Shown here: positions 21,641-30,865 of the stretch, piece by piece
Position numbering within the stretch: position 1 is the stretch's first letter
How the letters are laid out: every line of letters begins with the position of its first letter
Origin: Thalassospira sp. MCCC 1A03138
GTDB taxonomy: Bacteria; Pseudomonadota; Alphaproteobacteria; Rhodospirillales; Thalassospiraceae
Assembly: GCF_002115785.1 (NCBI RefSeq)
Contig: NZ_JFJY01000001.1
Span: 620,001 to 684,000, forward strand
DNA length: 64,000 nt
Direction: 5' to 3'
The notes under the pieces: generated by a model
Seen by the model: only the letters and a program-made list of their open reading frames with translations
What the model was told of the DNA's origin: nothing
Databases searched by the model: none
Translations under genes and position numbers: made by a program

Positions 21641-23352
21641 GACCGGCCTCCTGCGCGTGCGACTTCTTCTGCCTCGATCACCGGCTGGGTGCCGCTGCGC
21701 CGCAGGACCGGCACCAGACGTTTTTCAATCAGGCGATATTGTCTGTCGGCAAGTGCGATCAGTGACGGTCGGTGCGATACCATCACCAGCGTACAATGTT
21801 TGCGAAGTTCAATCAGAAGACCGGCAAGAATGTTGTCACCCGCGATATCAAGCGAACTGTTGGCTTCGTCAAACAGCACGATGCGCGGATAGTCGATCAG
21901 GGCACGGGCAATGGCGATACGCTGCTTTACGCCGCGCGGAAGGGTTTCGGATGCCTGTCCGCCCACTTCGGTATCGTAACCGTTGGGCATGCGCATGACG
22001 ATTTCATCAAGCCCCAGACGCCGCGAGATTTCCACAACGCGATCCGTGCCGATCTCCTTGCGGAAGGATGTGATGTTTTCAAGGATCGTTCCCTTGAACA
22101 TCACACCATGTTGCGGCAGATAGGCAATCTGGCGGCGGATCGATTCCGATGCATATTTATCGGGATCGCGACCATCGAGCCGCACCGAACCGCGATCAGG
22201 GCGTAACGCCCCCATCAGAAGCCACAACAAGGTGGTTTTCCCGGTGCCGTTTTCACCGGTGATTGCAACAGATTCACCGGGCTGTATCGCAAGCGTCAGA
22301 TTTTCAAAAACTGTGTCCCCACCCGCGTGCGAGAAACTGACATCATCAAGTTCGATACGCCCTTCAAGCGGCGGCATTTCAGCAGCATCGTCGGCATCTT
22401 CGGGCGGCAGGCGGAAAAGTTCGCGACAACGGTCACGCGCAACCCGAATGCTTTGGAACTGGGTCCAGAGCCCCATCGCCCGTTGCAGCGGCTGGATCGA
22501 ACGCCCGGCCAGCATCGTGCAGGCGGCAAGCCCGCCTACCGTCAGATCGGCATTGATAACCAGAAGGCTGCCAACACCGGCAACAAGGATCATGGTGATC
22601 ATCGAAAAGCTGGCACTTGAATTGATTGCGGCATGGGCACAGCGCGCCGCAACAAGATCATCCTCGGAACACTGGATTTGCAGCTGGTCATGGCGACGGA
22701 TCATCAGGTTTTCCATCGCCATCGCCTTGATGGTGTGAATGCCGGTCAGGGTTTCGATAATGAAATTATAGCGCCGCTCGTCGGCCTGGCTGCGTTCATC
22801 AAGCGCGCGACGCAACCGCCGCCCCAGGATCATTGCGGTCAGCATAAAGGCAAACAGAATGCCCAGCGGTACCAGCACAAGCTTGCCACCGATAATGGCG
22901 ATCAAACCAAGGAACAGGATAATGAACGGCAGATCGATCACCGCCCCGATTGCCTGCCCGGCATAAAAGTCACGCAGGACATTCAGACTGTTCAGCCGCT
23001 GAAGATGCAGGCCCGGTGCGGTTTTTTCGTAATCGGAAAGACTGGTCGCCAACAAATGACCAACCGCAGCCTGCGAACTTTTATGTTCGAACTTTGCCGC
23101 CGACAGCGACGATATATAGGCCCGACCAAGACGCAGGGCGGCTTCAAGCACCAACGCACCAAAAACCCCGAGTATCAGCAAAGTCAAAGTCGGGATGGCA
23201 TTATGGGGCAGCACACGATCATAGACCTGCAGCAGGGTCACCGGCAAAGCCAGCGAAAGCAGGTTGATCACAAGTGCTGCGAGCAATATGGCAAAGCGGC
23301 CAGCCCCCAGATGTGATAAAGTGCCGATATGCAGGCCGGGCTTGCGTTTCAT
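21637..23352 (-). CDS. Type I secretion ABC transporter (PrtD-like half)
   Basis: An exporter half with TMD (about 15-300) and NBD. Walker A is ITGENGTGKTT (about 363-373), Walker B IVLFDEANSSLD (DEA rather than DEP), H-loop VSHRPS. The signature reads LPRGVKQRIAIARAL rather than LSGGQ-type. I start at ATG 23352 (571 residues) with GGAG upstream; an in-frame TTG at 23376 would add eight residues. It is the first gene of the secretion operon: its stop overlaps the next ABC gene. Two adjacent ABC halves in one type I locus suggest a heterodimer, or one regulatory half. No outer-membrane TolC gene is present in the window. Confidence 0.88.
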   Translation of the reverse strand: MKRKPGLHIGTLSHLGAGRFAILLAALVINLLSLALPVTLLQVYDRVLPHNAIPTLTLLILGVFGALVLEAALRLGRAYISSLSAAKFEHKSSQAAVGHLLATSLSDYEKTAPGLHLQRLNSLNVLRDFYAGQAIGAVIDLPFIILFLGLIAIIGGKLVLVPLGILFAFMLTAMILGRRLRRALDERSQADERRYNFIIETLTGIHTIKAMAMENLMIRRHDQLQIQCSEDDLVAARCAHAAINSSASFSMITMILVAGVGSLLVINADLTVGGLAACTMLAGRSIQPLQRAMGLWTQFQSIRVARDRCRELFRLPPEDADDAAEMPPLEGRIELDDVSFSHAGGDTVFENLTLAIQPGESVAITGENGTGKTTLLWLLMGALRPDRGSVRLDGRDPDKYASESIRRQIAYLPQHGVMFKGTILENITSFRKEIGTDRVVEISRRLGLDEIVMRMPNGYDTEVGGQASETLPRGVKQRIAIARALIDYPRIVLFDEANSSLDIAGDNILAGLLIELRKHCTLVMVSHRPSLIALADRQYRLIEKRLVPVLRRSGTQPVIEAEEVARAGGRS

Positions 23353-23383
23353 AACGCCGTCATTCTCCAAGTCCAAGCGGAAC

Positions 23384-23422
23384 CATACTAAAGTGGGTTA
23401 ACATATACCTTCATATAGTATG
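23384..23422. promoter_or_regulatory. Dyad upstream of the type I secretion operon
   Basis: CATACTA (23384-23390) is perfectly inverted as TAGTATG (23416-23422), with a further ATACT copy just beyond, inside the 150-bp AT-rich region before the first exporter gene. The spacing and repetition look like a regulator site; which regulator is unknown. Confidence 0.35.
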
Positions 23423-23525
23423 ATTAGCCTATACTCATGCCCGGAGCAAGAATATCCTGAAGATTATACAACCCGATATATTGTTCGCGCCTTACCTGGC
23501 GTTAGATCAAATTATTGTATAAAAC

Positions 23526-23930
23526 TTATTCATCGCCGCGCAACCGGTCCGTTGCGCGCCTTTCGGCCTTGGTCGGGCGCCCGCTTCCAGCTTCGCGCTC
23601 GGCAATCGGAGCGGTCCGTATATCCGATGCGACTTCTTTCTTCGCCACCCGTGGTGGCGAGTGATCAATGTAAAGCTGCTGGGCTTCTGGTGCGGGGCCA
23701 CGCCGTTCGCCCGGTGCAACCACTTCGATCACACGCAGATGAGGCCCCTGAAAGAATTGCAGCCGATCCCCGACAACGACCGTAACACTGGCCTTCGAAA
23801 CGGATTGGCCGTTCAACACGATATGGCCCGACTGGCATGCCTTGCTGGCAAGCGAACGGGTCTTATAGAACCGCGCATACCATAGCCATTTATCGATACG
23901 GACTTTGTTGCCTGTCTGATCAAGTGTCAT
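23526..23930 (-). CDS. S4-domain RNA-binding protein (Hsp15/HslR-like)
   Basis: A 134-residue basic protein with an N-terminal S4 domain: RIDKWLWYARFYKTRSLA, then SGHIVLNGQSVSKASVTVVVGD (about 10-55). The Hsp15 family binds free 50S subunits carrying nascent chains. The C-terminal half is charged and disordered, rich in Arg/Glu. It follows the Suv3-like helicase on the same strand, an arrangement common in alphaproteobacteria, but a strong hairpin lies in the 75-bp gap. Confidence 0.88.
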   Translation of the reverse strand: MTLDQTGNKVRIDKWLWYARFYKTRSLASKACQSGHIVLNGQSVSKASVTVVVGDRLQFFQGPHLRVIEVVAPGERRGPAPEAQQLYIDHSPPRVAKKEVASDIRTAPIAEREAGSGRPTKAERRATDRLRGDE

Positions 23931-23956
23931 GGATTGATTTTACCATCCCAAACGCA

Positions 23957-23986
23957 ATGCGGCGACCCCGTAAAGGGTCGCCGCAT
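23957..23986 (-). terminator. Hairpin between helicase and S4 genes
   Basis: ATGCGGCGACCC pairs perfectly over 12 bp with GGGTCGCCGCAT around a 6-base loop. The trailing T-run on the minus strand is poor (TGCGTTT), so it may be a leaky terminator or mRNA stabiliser. Confidence 0.5.
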
Positions 23987-24005
23987 CACAGAAAACAGGT
24001 CGGGA

Positions 24006-26864
24006 TCAGCCCTTTGCCGCCAGCATTTCCTTCAGCTTGGCAAACGGTGAATCCTCGTTGATCTGATTGTTTTTGGCCGGTGCATTGTTCGGACGCCCCT
24101 GACCTTTGCCGCCACGATCGCCGCCCTTGTTCGGGCCGCCACGGTTCGGGCGTTGACCGCCTTTGCCTTTCGGCGCGCCTTTGCCATGGGCCTCCTGACG
24201 CGGACCGCCACGCTGGCCTTTGCCGGCACCACCGCGCTTGCGGCGGTCGACACGGACAAAATATTTAACCTCGACGAATTCCGGCTCGGCTTCAGCTTCA
24301 CCGGCTGCCGGGGCAGCTTCTTCGACGGGCGTTTCGCTGACGGCGTCGGCCGGAGCTTCTTTGGCCGCCTCATCGGCATTTACGGCTTCAGCAGCAGCTT
24401 CCGGTGCATCTGCGGTCACAGCAGCAGGTTCAGCAGCCTTTTTCGCGGCTTCTTTGGCATCCAGTTCAGCCTTGCTGACCTTGACCACCTCGGCACGCCA
24501 GCCAAGGGCGGTAAACACGCCTTCGGCCTGCTCGACCGTGCAGCCCAGAAGCGACAGAAGATCGGGATCCGGTTTTACCTTGCCATCATTTTCACGCGCC
24601 TTCTGGCGCAGCAATGCGGCAAAACGTTCGAGCATGTCGACACGCGCGGCAAGCGGCCCGACCGGCATGTAGCCGGCAGCCAGATAGAAGCCCTTGGAAT
24701 TGCTGCGATCATTTGGAACCGACGTCCGGCCTGCCGGTGGCAGTTCGGGCAAAGCATCAAGTTCGCGCGAAATCGCCCAAAGGATGCCACGCAGTTCGAC
24801 GGGATCAGGTTTCAGCGCATCCAGCACATGAACCGTTTCAACCCCCAACCGCACGCCAAGCTTGGCCAGCGCCTTGCGGTCTTCGTCCGAAAGATCCTTG
24901 ATCAGGCTTTCAAGATCGGCACGCGGGACACAGCCCAGACCTTCGTTCAATTGGAACAGAAGGCCGCGAATCGGACCGGGAAGCTGACAATCGCGCAGGC
25001 GGGTCAGCATTTTCAGGCGCGCTTCGATATGGGCGTTGACGAAATTCTGAAGACGGGTCCGTACGCGTTCGCGGGTCGGGCCGTCAAAAAACTCGCTGTC
25101 AATGACCTGGACGTCAGGGCTGAGGACGGTGTCGCCCTTTTTCAGCCCACCGACAACCGCCCCGTTCCACAGGACTTCCAGTTGACCATTCACCGCGAAT
25201 TTGTCGTCTTCATCGGTTTCCAGTTGTTTGACACGCTGCGCAATTTCGCCAGTCAGTGCACGACGTGCAGCACTGGCGATTGCCTTGCCTTCAAACGCAG
25301 CATCGGTTTCATCGGCGATGAAACGGAATCCTTCCAGTCGGCCGACGTATTCACCTTCGACCTGGACTTCACCATTCGCAGTGATGGTAGACATGAGTTC
25401 AGACTTGTCCTTGAGACTTTTCAATAAAACCGAAGTTCGTCTGTCAACGAACCTTTGGGTCAGGCGTTCATGTAGCACATCAGAGAGCTTATCCTCAATG
25501 GCCCGCGTACGTTCCTGCCAATGATTGGCATCTTCGAGCCAGTGATGCTTGTGCGATACATAAGTCCAGACGCGAATACCCGCCAACCGTGATGACAACT
25601 GATCGATATCACCATCATAACGGTCCAGGCGCAAGACTTGTTCGCCCAACCAGTCGACCGGCAGTTTACTATTTGGTTTTGCCAGATAGCGATAGATGGA
25701 TGTTAGCAGCCTTGGATGCGCATCGGTATGGATATTTCTGAAGTCCGGAATCTGGCAGACTTCCCACAATAGTTGCACCCGATCCGGAGCCGATGCGATG
25801 CGCGCGACGTCTTCGTTCTGCGATAAATGCGCCAGCATGACTTCATCGACCGGTTCGCGCGCCAGAACAAGCGTCGGGTTGTCCGACCGCTTGCGCAGCG
25901 ATTTCTGCAAGGCATCGACGGTTCTGAAATCCAGTCGCGCATTGCGCCAGAAGACTTTGGCAAGCGGTTCGAATTCGTGGGCTTCGATCTGTTCGATAAT
26001 ATCGGGATCGATCCCCGAAAGATTGCCCGTCACCCCAAAGGTGCCGTCATTCATATGACGTCCGGCGCGCCCGGCGATCTGGGCGGTTTCCGCCGCCGTA
26101 AGCCCGCGATTGAACTGCCCGTCAAACTTGTGAAGAGCCGCAAAGGCCACATGGTTCAGTTCAAGATTAAGCCCCATGCCAATCGCGTCGGTCGCAATCA
26201 GATGTTCGACCTCGCCATTCTGGAACATCTCGACCTGGGCATTGCGCGTGCGCGGGCTAAGCGCGCCAAGCACAACAGCCGCCCCGCCCTTTTGGCGGCG
26301 GACCAGTTCGGCAACGGCGTAAACTTCCTGTGCGGAAAATGTCACGACGGCGGATTGTGATGGCAGGCGCTGGATCTTTTTCGATCCGTTATATGTCAGA
26401 GTCGAAAACCGTGCGCGCGTATCAAATTCGACATTGTCGATCAGCTGGCGGATCACCGGACGGATGGTTTCCGCCCCCATGAACATGGTTTCGCTGATAC
26501 CGCGCGCATGCAACAGCCGGTCGGTAAAGACGTGCCCGCGTTCGGGATCGGCACACATCTGGATTTCGTCGATGGCCAGAAAATCAACCTGCTTGTTGAC
26601 CGGCATGGCTTCGACCGTACACAGGAAATAGCGTGCTGATTTCGGAAGGATGCGTTCTTCGCCGGTGATCAGGGCAACCGCACCCTTGCCAACACGGGCG
26701 ACCGCGCGATCATAGTTTTCGCGCGCCAGAAGCCGCAGCGGAAAACCGATCATACCCGAGGTATGCGCCAACATCCGTTCCATGGCCAGATGGGTCTTGC
26801 CGGTGTTGGTGGGCCCCAATATGGCAAGGATACGGGGACCGGTTCGGGTTGAAATCTGCATCAA
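24006..26864 (-). CDS. Suv3-like DExH-box RNA helicase with disordered C-terminal tail
   Basis: A 952-residue superfamily 2 helicase related to mitochondrial Suv3, an ATP-dependent RNA/DNA unwinding enzyme of the RNA-decay machinery. Visible motifs: GPTNTGKTHLA (Walker A, about 17-27), IDEIQM (DExH variant DEIQ, about 97-102), ATDAIGMGLNL (motif V) and QIAGRAGR (motif VI). After residue ~790 the protein becomes Ala/Glu-rich, then Gly/Arg/Lys-rich with RGG-like stretches (GKGQRGGPRQ, RPNRGGPNKGGDRGG), a tail suited to RNA binding. The neighbouring S4 gene supports an RNA role. The start could be either of two adjacent ATG codons. Confidence 0.9.
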   Translation of the reverse strand: MMQISTRTGPRILAILGPTNTGKTHLAMERMLAHTSGMIGFPLRLLARENYDRAVARVGKGAVALITGEERILPKSARYFLCTVEAMPVNKQVDFLAIDEIQMCADPERGHVFTDRLLHARGISETMFMGAETIRPVIRQLIDNVEFDTRARFSTLTYNGSKKIQRLPSQSAVVTFSAQEVYAVAELVRRQKGGAAVVLGALSPRTRNAQVEMFQNGEVEHLIATDAIGMGLNLELNHVAFAALHKFDGQFNRGLTAAETAQIAGRAGRHMNDGTFGVTGNLSGIDPDIIEQIEAHEFEPLAKVFWRNARLDFRTVDALQKSLRKRSDNPTLVLAREPVDEVMLAHLSQNEDVARIASAPDRVQLLWEVCQIPDFRNIHTDAHPRLLTSIYRYLAKPNSKLPVDWLGEQVLRLDRYDGDIDQLSSRLAGIRVWTYVSHKHHWLEDANHWQERTRAIEDKLSDVLHERLTQRFVDRRTSVLLKSLKDKSELMSTITANGEVQVEGEYVGRLEGFRFIADETDAAFEGKAIASAARRALTGEIAQRVKQLETDEDDKFAVNGQLEVLWNGAVVGGLKKGDTVLSPDVQVIDSEFFDGPTRERVRTRLQNFVNAHIEARLKMLTRLRDCQLPGPIRGLLFQLNEGLGCVPRADLESLIKDLSDEDRKALAKLGVRLGVETVHVLDALKPDPVELRGILWAISRELDALPELPPAGRTSVPNDRSNSKGFYLAAGYMPVGPLAARVDMLERFAALLRQKARENDGKVKPDPDLLSLLGCTVEQAEGVFTALGWRAEVVKVSKAELDAKEAAKKAAEPAAVTADAPEAAAEAVNADEAAKEAPADAVSETPVEEAAPAAGEAEAEPEFVEVKYFVRVDRRKRGGAGKGQRGGPRQEAHGKGAPKGKGGQRPNRGGPNKGGDRGGKGQGRPNNAPAKNNQINEDSPFAKLKEMLAAKG

Positions 26865-26991
26865 ACTTTTCCAGCAGGCATCGCGGATGATTTCGCGCGC
26901 CTAGATCAATGCGCCTTTCAACACGCCGCATCGCACAATGTCAAGCATTCTGCCGCATCGGCAAGAGTATCCCAATGCATTCCGTTACGGA

Positions 26992-27483
26992 TCAAGACGT
27001 TCCATCTGACGGTTCGTGATCCTGTACGTCATCAAGTTCAAGCAACCGCGCCCCCGGACCATCCGTTGCCAGTTCATCCAACGGGTTGCGAAGCGGGCAG
27101 TCGCTGATCGAAAGGCAGCCACACCCGATGCATTTGCCCAATTGATCGCGCAGCAGGGTCAATTGTTCGATCCGGCTATCGAGATCATCACGCCACCGCG
27201 ATGAAAGCTTTTCCCAGTCCTGTGTTGTCGGTGCCCGGTTATTTGGCAGTCCTGATAACGCATTGCCGATTTCCGCCAAAGGAATGCCGGTGCGTTGCGC
27301 CACCTTGATGATCGCAACCCGGCGCAGGACACCGCGCGGAAAGCGTCGTTGATTGCCATCCGTTCTGATCGAGGCAATCAGCCCCTTACGCTCGTAGAAA
27401 TGGATCGCTGATACGGCAAGACCGCTTCTTTTTGCGACCTCCCCGACGCTCAGATAACGATGCAATACGCCGCCTTTTCCCAT
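26992..27483 (-). CDS. soxR: Redox-sensitive transcriptional activator SoxR
   Basis: MerR-family sensor of redox-cycling compounds and superoxide. N-terminal winged helix-turn-helix ([20 protein letters not shown]), a dimerisation helix, and the [2Fe-2S] ligand cluster C118-x2-C121-x-C123-x5-C129 ([12 protein letters not shown]), the same spacing as E. coli SoxR. The 163-residue length is standard. It is divergent from an FMN reductase gene, and the shared 124-bp region holds a promoter with the 19-bp spacer and dyad expected of a SoxR target. Confidence 0.95.
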   Translation of the reverse strand: MGKGGVLHRYLSVGEVAKRSGLAVSAIHFYERKGLIASIRTDGNQRRFPRGVLRRVAIIKVAQRTGIPLAEIGNALSGLPNNRAPTTQDWEKLSSRWRDDLDSRIEQLTLLRDQLGKCIGCGCLSISDCPLRNPLDELATDGPGARLLELDDVQDHEPSDGTS

Positions 27484-27539
27484 TTCCCTGCCCTTTTCGT
27501 CATTTTTTCCCGATGCAGTGCTGCATTCGAAATCCGTTA

Positions 27540-27570
27540 TTGACCTGAACTAATGTTAAGGTTCTATAGA
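27540..27570 (+). promoter_or_regulatory. SoxR-type promoter and operator for the FMN reductase gene
   Basis: TTGACC (27540-27545) and TATAGA (27565-27570) are separated by 19 bases, the overlong spacer typical of MerR-family activation. Inside lies the dyad ACCTGAA-N6-TTAAGGT (27543-27562, one mismatch), very close to the E. coli soxS operator. Transcription would start about 30 bases before the reductase ATG. Confidence 0.85.
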
Positions 27571-27607
27571 ATGACTCCTTGCTGCGAAATAATCAAGGAG
27601 TCACGCC

Positions 27608-28198
27608 ATGAAAGAGTCATTCAATCTTGCTGTCATCTATGGCAGTGCGCGCGAAAACCGGTTCTGTGACACGGTTGCCGGATGGGCCGTCGAAATCCTG
27701 AAAAAGGACCCGGACCTGTCGATTGATGTCACCGATCCCGCCAAACTTGATCTGCCGTCGCGTAATGTCGGCAATACCCATCCCGGCATTGCCGAACTAC
27801 AGACCAGCCTGGCCGAAGCCGATGCCTTTCTGATTGTAACCCCGGAATACAATCACAGCTTTACCGGCGAACTGAAATTGCTGATCGACGCTGCCAAGCC
27901 TGAATGGCGCCGAAAGCCATTGGCGTTTGTGTCCTATGGCGGGATGTCGGGTGGTTTGCGGGCGGTCGAACAATTGCGACTGGTTTTTGCCGAATTGCAT
28001 GTCGTGACCATGCGCGACGTTGTCAGCTTTGCCAATGTCTGGGACCAGTTTGATCCGAATGGTTATCCGATCGACAAAGCCGGGGCCAATACGGCCCTTA
28101 AACACATGGTCAATGATCTGAAATGGTGGGCCCGCACATTGCGCGATGGCCGTTATCCGCAAGCCAGAACCGAATTGCTGGAGGTCGCGATATCATGA
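27608..28198 (+). CDS. NADPH-dependent FMN reductase (flavodoxin-like)
   Basis: A 196-residue flavoprotein of the NADPH-dependent FMN reductase / azoreductase group. Motifs: IYGSARENRF (phosphate loop, about 10-19), VTPEYNHSFTGELKLLIDA (about 77-95, flavin-binding PEYN motif) and FVSYGGMSGGLRA (about 113-125). AAGGAG lies seven bases before ATG. Its promoter has the SoxR architecture, so I infer induction by redox-cycling stress with a role in quinone, azo-compound or flavin reduction. It ends in a strong bidirectional terminator. Confidence 0.9.
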   Translation: MKESFNLAVIYGSARENRFCDTVAGWAVEILKKDPDLSIDVTDPAKLDLPSRNVGNTHPGIAELQTSLAEADAFLIVTPEYNHSFTGELKLLIDAAKPEWRRKPLAFVSYGGMSGGLRAVEQLRLVFAELHVVTMRDVVSFANVWDQFDPNGYPIDKAGANTALKHMVNDLKWWARTLRDGRYPQARTELLEVAIS

Positions 28199-28200
28199 AC

Positions 28201-28222
28201 GGGGCGGTCAACTGACCGCCCC
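28201..28222. terminator. Bidirectional terminator between FMN reductase and hpf
   Basis: GGGGCGGTCA is perfectly inverted by TGACCGCCCC with a two-base centre (practical loop AACT), between two converging genes. Confidence 0.8.
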
Positions 28223-28257
28223 GTCATTTCAATTACTCGCTGTTGTTAACAGGAACC

Positions 28258-28584
28258 CTAGTGGGCGCGCATCCGGTCGACATATTCCTTGAGTTGACGG
28301 CGCGCGGCCTGATAGCTGTTTTTGAGCGCGATATAGACATCCTCATGGGCATGATCGGCACTGTCGCGCTTAACCATAATCTCCTTACCCGGCACATGAA
28401 TTCCGAAATGAACCGCATAGCGGTTTCCCTGTGCGCGGGATGAATGGGGTCTTTCCACGATGACATGACAACTTGTCATTCGGTCGAAGGTTTCTTCCAG
28501 TTTTTGCACCTTGAAGCGGATCCGCTCGTCCAGCGCATCTGATTGATCAACATCACGGTAGGTGATTTGAACGGGAACCTTCAT
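28258..28584 (-). CDS. hpf: Ribosome hibernation promoting factor (short HPF/RaiA family)
   Basis: A 108-residue protein starting at ATG 28584 after a perfect AGGAGG at 8 bases; the longer frame upstream has no ribosome site. The sequence MKVPVQITYRDVDQSDAL, then ERIRFKVQKLEETFDR and SADHAHEDVYIALKNSYQAA, shows the beta-alpha-beta-beta-beta-alpha fold of HPF/YfiA (sigma-54 modulation) proteins. These bind the decoding centre of idle ribosomes in stationary phase. There is no C-terminal dimerisation domain, so it is the short type. It is convergent with the FMN reductase gene. Confidence 0.9.
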   Translation of the reverse strand: MKVPVQITYRDVDQSDALDERIRFKVQKLEETFDRMTSCHVIVERPHSSRAQGNRYAVHFGIHVPGKEIMVKRDSADHAHEDVYIALKNSYQAARRQLKEYVDRMRAH

Positions 28585-28860
28585 ATTGCGGCCTCCTGTT
28601 ATAGAGCCTGAGACATTCACAAGGCATTGCACCTTGCAATTATCCGAAACGTTTGCCGTTTCGGGGCAGGACAGGACCCAAGACAACTTCTGCAAGCCTC
28701 GTGCCCTGTAATGAAACCGTCTTTTTATATACTTAGGATACAGGGCTTGCGCTGCAAGATGCGTTGACGCATATCAAGCACTGCCTGAAGGTTGCCAAAT
28801 CGGGACCCAACAGCGCAAATTGCACATAGTGGATTGAAATTACAGGAGAACACAGAGGTC

Positions 28861-30744
28861 ATGACGGAAGAAAAAATGCGGTTCGAGGCTGAAGTCAGCC
28901 GCCTGCTCGATATCGTTGTCCATTCGCTTTATTCGAACAAGGACATCTTCCTGCGCGAGCTCATTTCCAATGCTTCGGATGCCTGCGACAAGCTGCGCTA
29001 CGAGGCGATTGCAAAACCGGAACTGCTCGCCGGGGATTCAGAATTCAAGGTTCGTCTTCTGACCGATAACGTTCGTAATGTTCTGACGATTGCCGATAAC
29101 GGGATCGGGATGAACAAGACCGACCTGATCGAAAACCTTGGCACGATTGCCAATTCCGGAACGGCAAAATTCGTCGAAGCCCTGTCGAAATCCGACAAGG
29201 CCAAGGATGTTGACCTGATCGGTCAGTTCGGCGTCGGTTTCTATTCCGCCTTCATGGTTGCGGGTCAGGTCGAAGTCGTCACGAAAAAGGCCGGTGAAGA
29301 TCAGGCGTGGAAATGGTCATCGGATGGCAAGGGCGAATACACCATCGCCGAAGCCGAAATGGAAGGCCATGGCACCCAGATCACCCTGCATCTGACCGAT
29401 GATTTCAAGGAATTCACCGAAGAACACCGCCTGCGTCATATCGTCAAAACCTATTCCGACCATATCGGTATCCCGGTTGTCCTGATGAAGGCAGACGGCA
29501 ATGACGAAACATTGAACGAGGCATCGGCACTCTGGACCCGTCCGAAGTCCGACATTACCGACGAGCAGTACAAGGAATTCTACAAACACAATTCGCATGC
29601 CTTCGACGATCCGTGGAAAACCATCCACTATCAGGCCGAAGGCGCGATTGAATATACCGGTCTTCTGTTCCTGCCAACCATGCGCCCGTTCGATCTGTAT
29701 GATCCGGCCCGCAAAGGGCATCTGAAACTTTATGTCAGAAAGGTCTTCATCACGGAGGGCGCTGATGATCTTCTGCCGCCTTGGTTGCGGTTTGTGTCCG
29801 GTGTTGTCGACAGCCAGGATCTGCCGCTGAACATTTCGCGCGAAATGCTGCAACACAATCCGGTCCTGACCAAAATCAAAAACGGCCTGACCAAAAAACT
29901 GCTGTCCGAACTTGAAACCGCATCGAAGAAAGACTCGAAAGGCTTCGAAACCTTCTGGGAAAACTTCGGTTCTGTCGTCAAGGAAGGCCTGTATGAAGAC
30001 TACACCAACCGCGACCGCATCCTGAAACTGGCACGTTTCCGGTCCACGCATTCGGATGGCTGGACAACGCTTGCCGACTATGTCACCCGCATGAAGGATG
30101 GTCAGAAGGCGATCTACTATATCAGCGGCGAAGACGTCGATGCGCTCAAACGCAGCCCGCAGCTTGAAGGTTTTGCCGCCAAGGGCATCGAAGTTCTGCT
30201 GCTGACCGACCCGGTGGATGAATTCTGGTTGCCATCTGTTGGCCAGTTTGAAGAAAAAGACTTCAAATCGGTCACCCGTGGCGGTGCAGACCTTGCCGAC
30301 GTCAAATCCGATGACAAGGATGATGCCAAGGACGACAAGAAAGACGATGCGGCGTCCGATGCATCGCTTGATGCCCTGATCGCATCGATCAAGATTGCGC
30401 TTGGCACCAACATCAAGGACGTCCGTGAATCAGATCGCCTGACCAGTTCGGCCTGCTGCCTGATTGCCGATGAAACCGGCATGGATTTGCGCATGGAACG
30501 CCTGATGAAGCAGCATAACCGTGTTGATGAAATCAGCCCGCGTATCCTTGAAATCAACCCGAAACACAGCCTGATCAAGAAGCTGTCGGACATTGCCATC
30601 AAGGACGCCAAGACCCCGATCCTTCATGACGCCGCCCTGCTGTTGCTTGATCAGGCCCGGATTCTGGAAGGCGAAGCCCTGCCCGACCCGGTCAGCTTTG
30701 CCCGTCGCCTTGATCTGGTGATGGAAAAAGGTCTCGGTAGCTAA
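28861..30744 (+). CDS. htpG: Molecular chaperone HtpG (bacterial Hsp90)
   Basis: A 627-residue ATP-dependent chaperone. The GHKL ATPase domain shows [16 protein letters not shown] (about 27-42), [19 protein letters not shown] (about 79-97) and [16 protein letters not shown] (about 120-135). The middle domain carries the catalytic arginine region [14 protein letters not shown]. The C-terminal dimerisation domain includes MRMERL- and [14 protein letters not shown] segments. An Asp/Lys-rich stretch near residue 480-500 ([13 protein letters not shown]) extends the usual linker before the C-domain. Start ATG 28861 is preceded by CAGGAG/AGAGG; an upstream in-frame ATG (28792) lacks conserved sequence. 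Confidence 0.97.
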   Translation: MTEEKMRFEAEVSRLLDIVVHSLYSNKDIFLRELISNASDACDKLRYEAIAKPELLAGDSEFKVRLLTDNVRNVLTIADNGIGMNKTDLIENLGTIANSGTAKFVEALSKSDKAKDVDLIGQFGVGFYSAFMVAGQVEVVTKKAGEDQAWKWSSDGKGEYTIAEAEMEGHGTQITLHLTDDFKEFTEEHRLRHIVKTYSDHIGIPVVLMKADGNDETLNEASALWTRPKSDITDEQYKEFYKHNSHAFDDPWKTIHYQAEGAIEYTGLLFLPTMRPFDLYDPARKGHLKLYVRKVFITEGADDLLPPWLRFVSGVVDSQDLPLNISREMLQHNPVLTKIKNGLTKKLLSELETASKKDSKGFETFWENFGSVVKEGLYEDYTNRDRILKLARFRSTHSDGWTTLADYVTRMKDGQKAIYYISGEDVDALKRSPQLEGFAAKGIEVLLLTDPVDEFWLPSVGQFEEKDFKSVTRGGADLADVKSDDKDDAKDDKKDDAASDASLDALIASIKIALGTNIKDVRESDRLTSSACCLIADETGMDLRMERLMKQHNRVDEISPRILEINPKHSLIKKLSDIAIKDAKTPILHDAALLLLDQARILEGEALPDPVSFARRLDLVMEKGLGS

Positions 30745-30774
30745 GCTTTCCCTGCCCACACCGTACAAAAGATG

Positions 30775-30808
30775 GCGGCGCGTCGATGGACGCGCCGCTT
30801 TCTTTTTG
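30775..30808 (+). terminator. Rho-independent terminator of htpG
   Basis: GCGGCGCGTC-GATG-GACGCGCCGC is a perfect 10-bp stem with a 4-base loop, followed by TTTCTTTTT. Confidence 0.92.
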
Positions 30809-30865
30809 GCTATAACACCGAAACCGGCAAAGGCCATCAAAGGCCGAACAGGGAACGAAGCGACC

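Noticed and set aside
28696-28860. Possible CIRCE or heat-shock operator before htpG.
   Set aside because: A CTTGC-GCT-GCAAG dyad is present, but it does not match the CIRCE consensus and no clear heat-shock promoter is visible.
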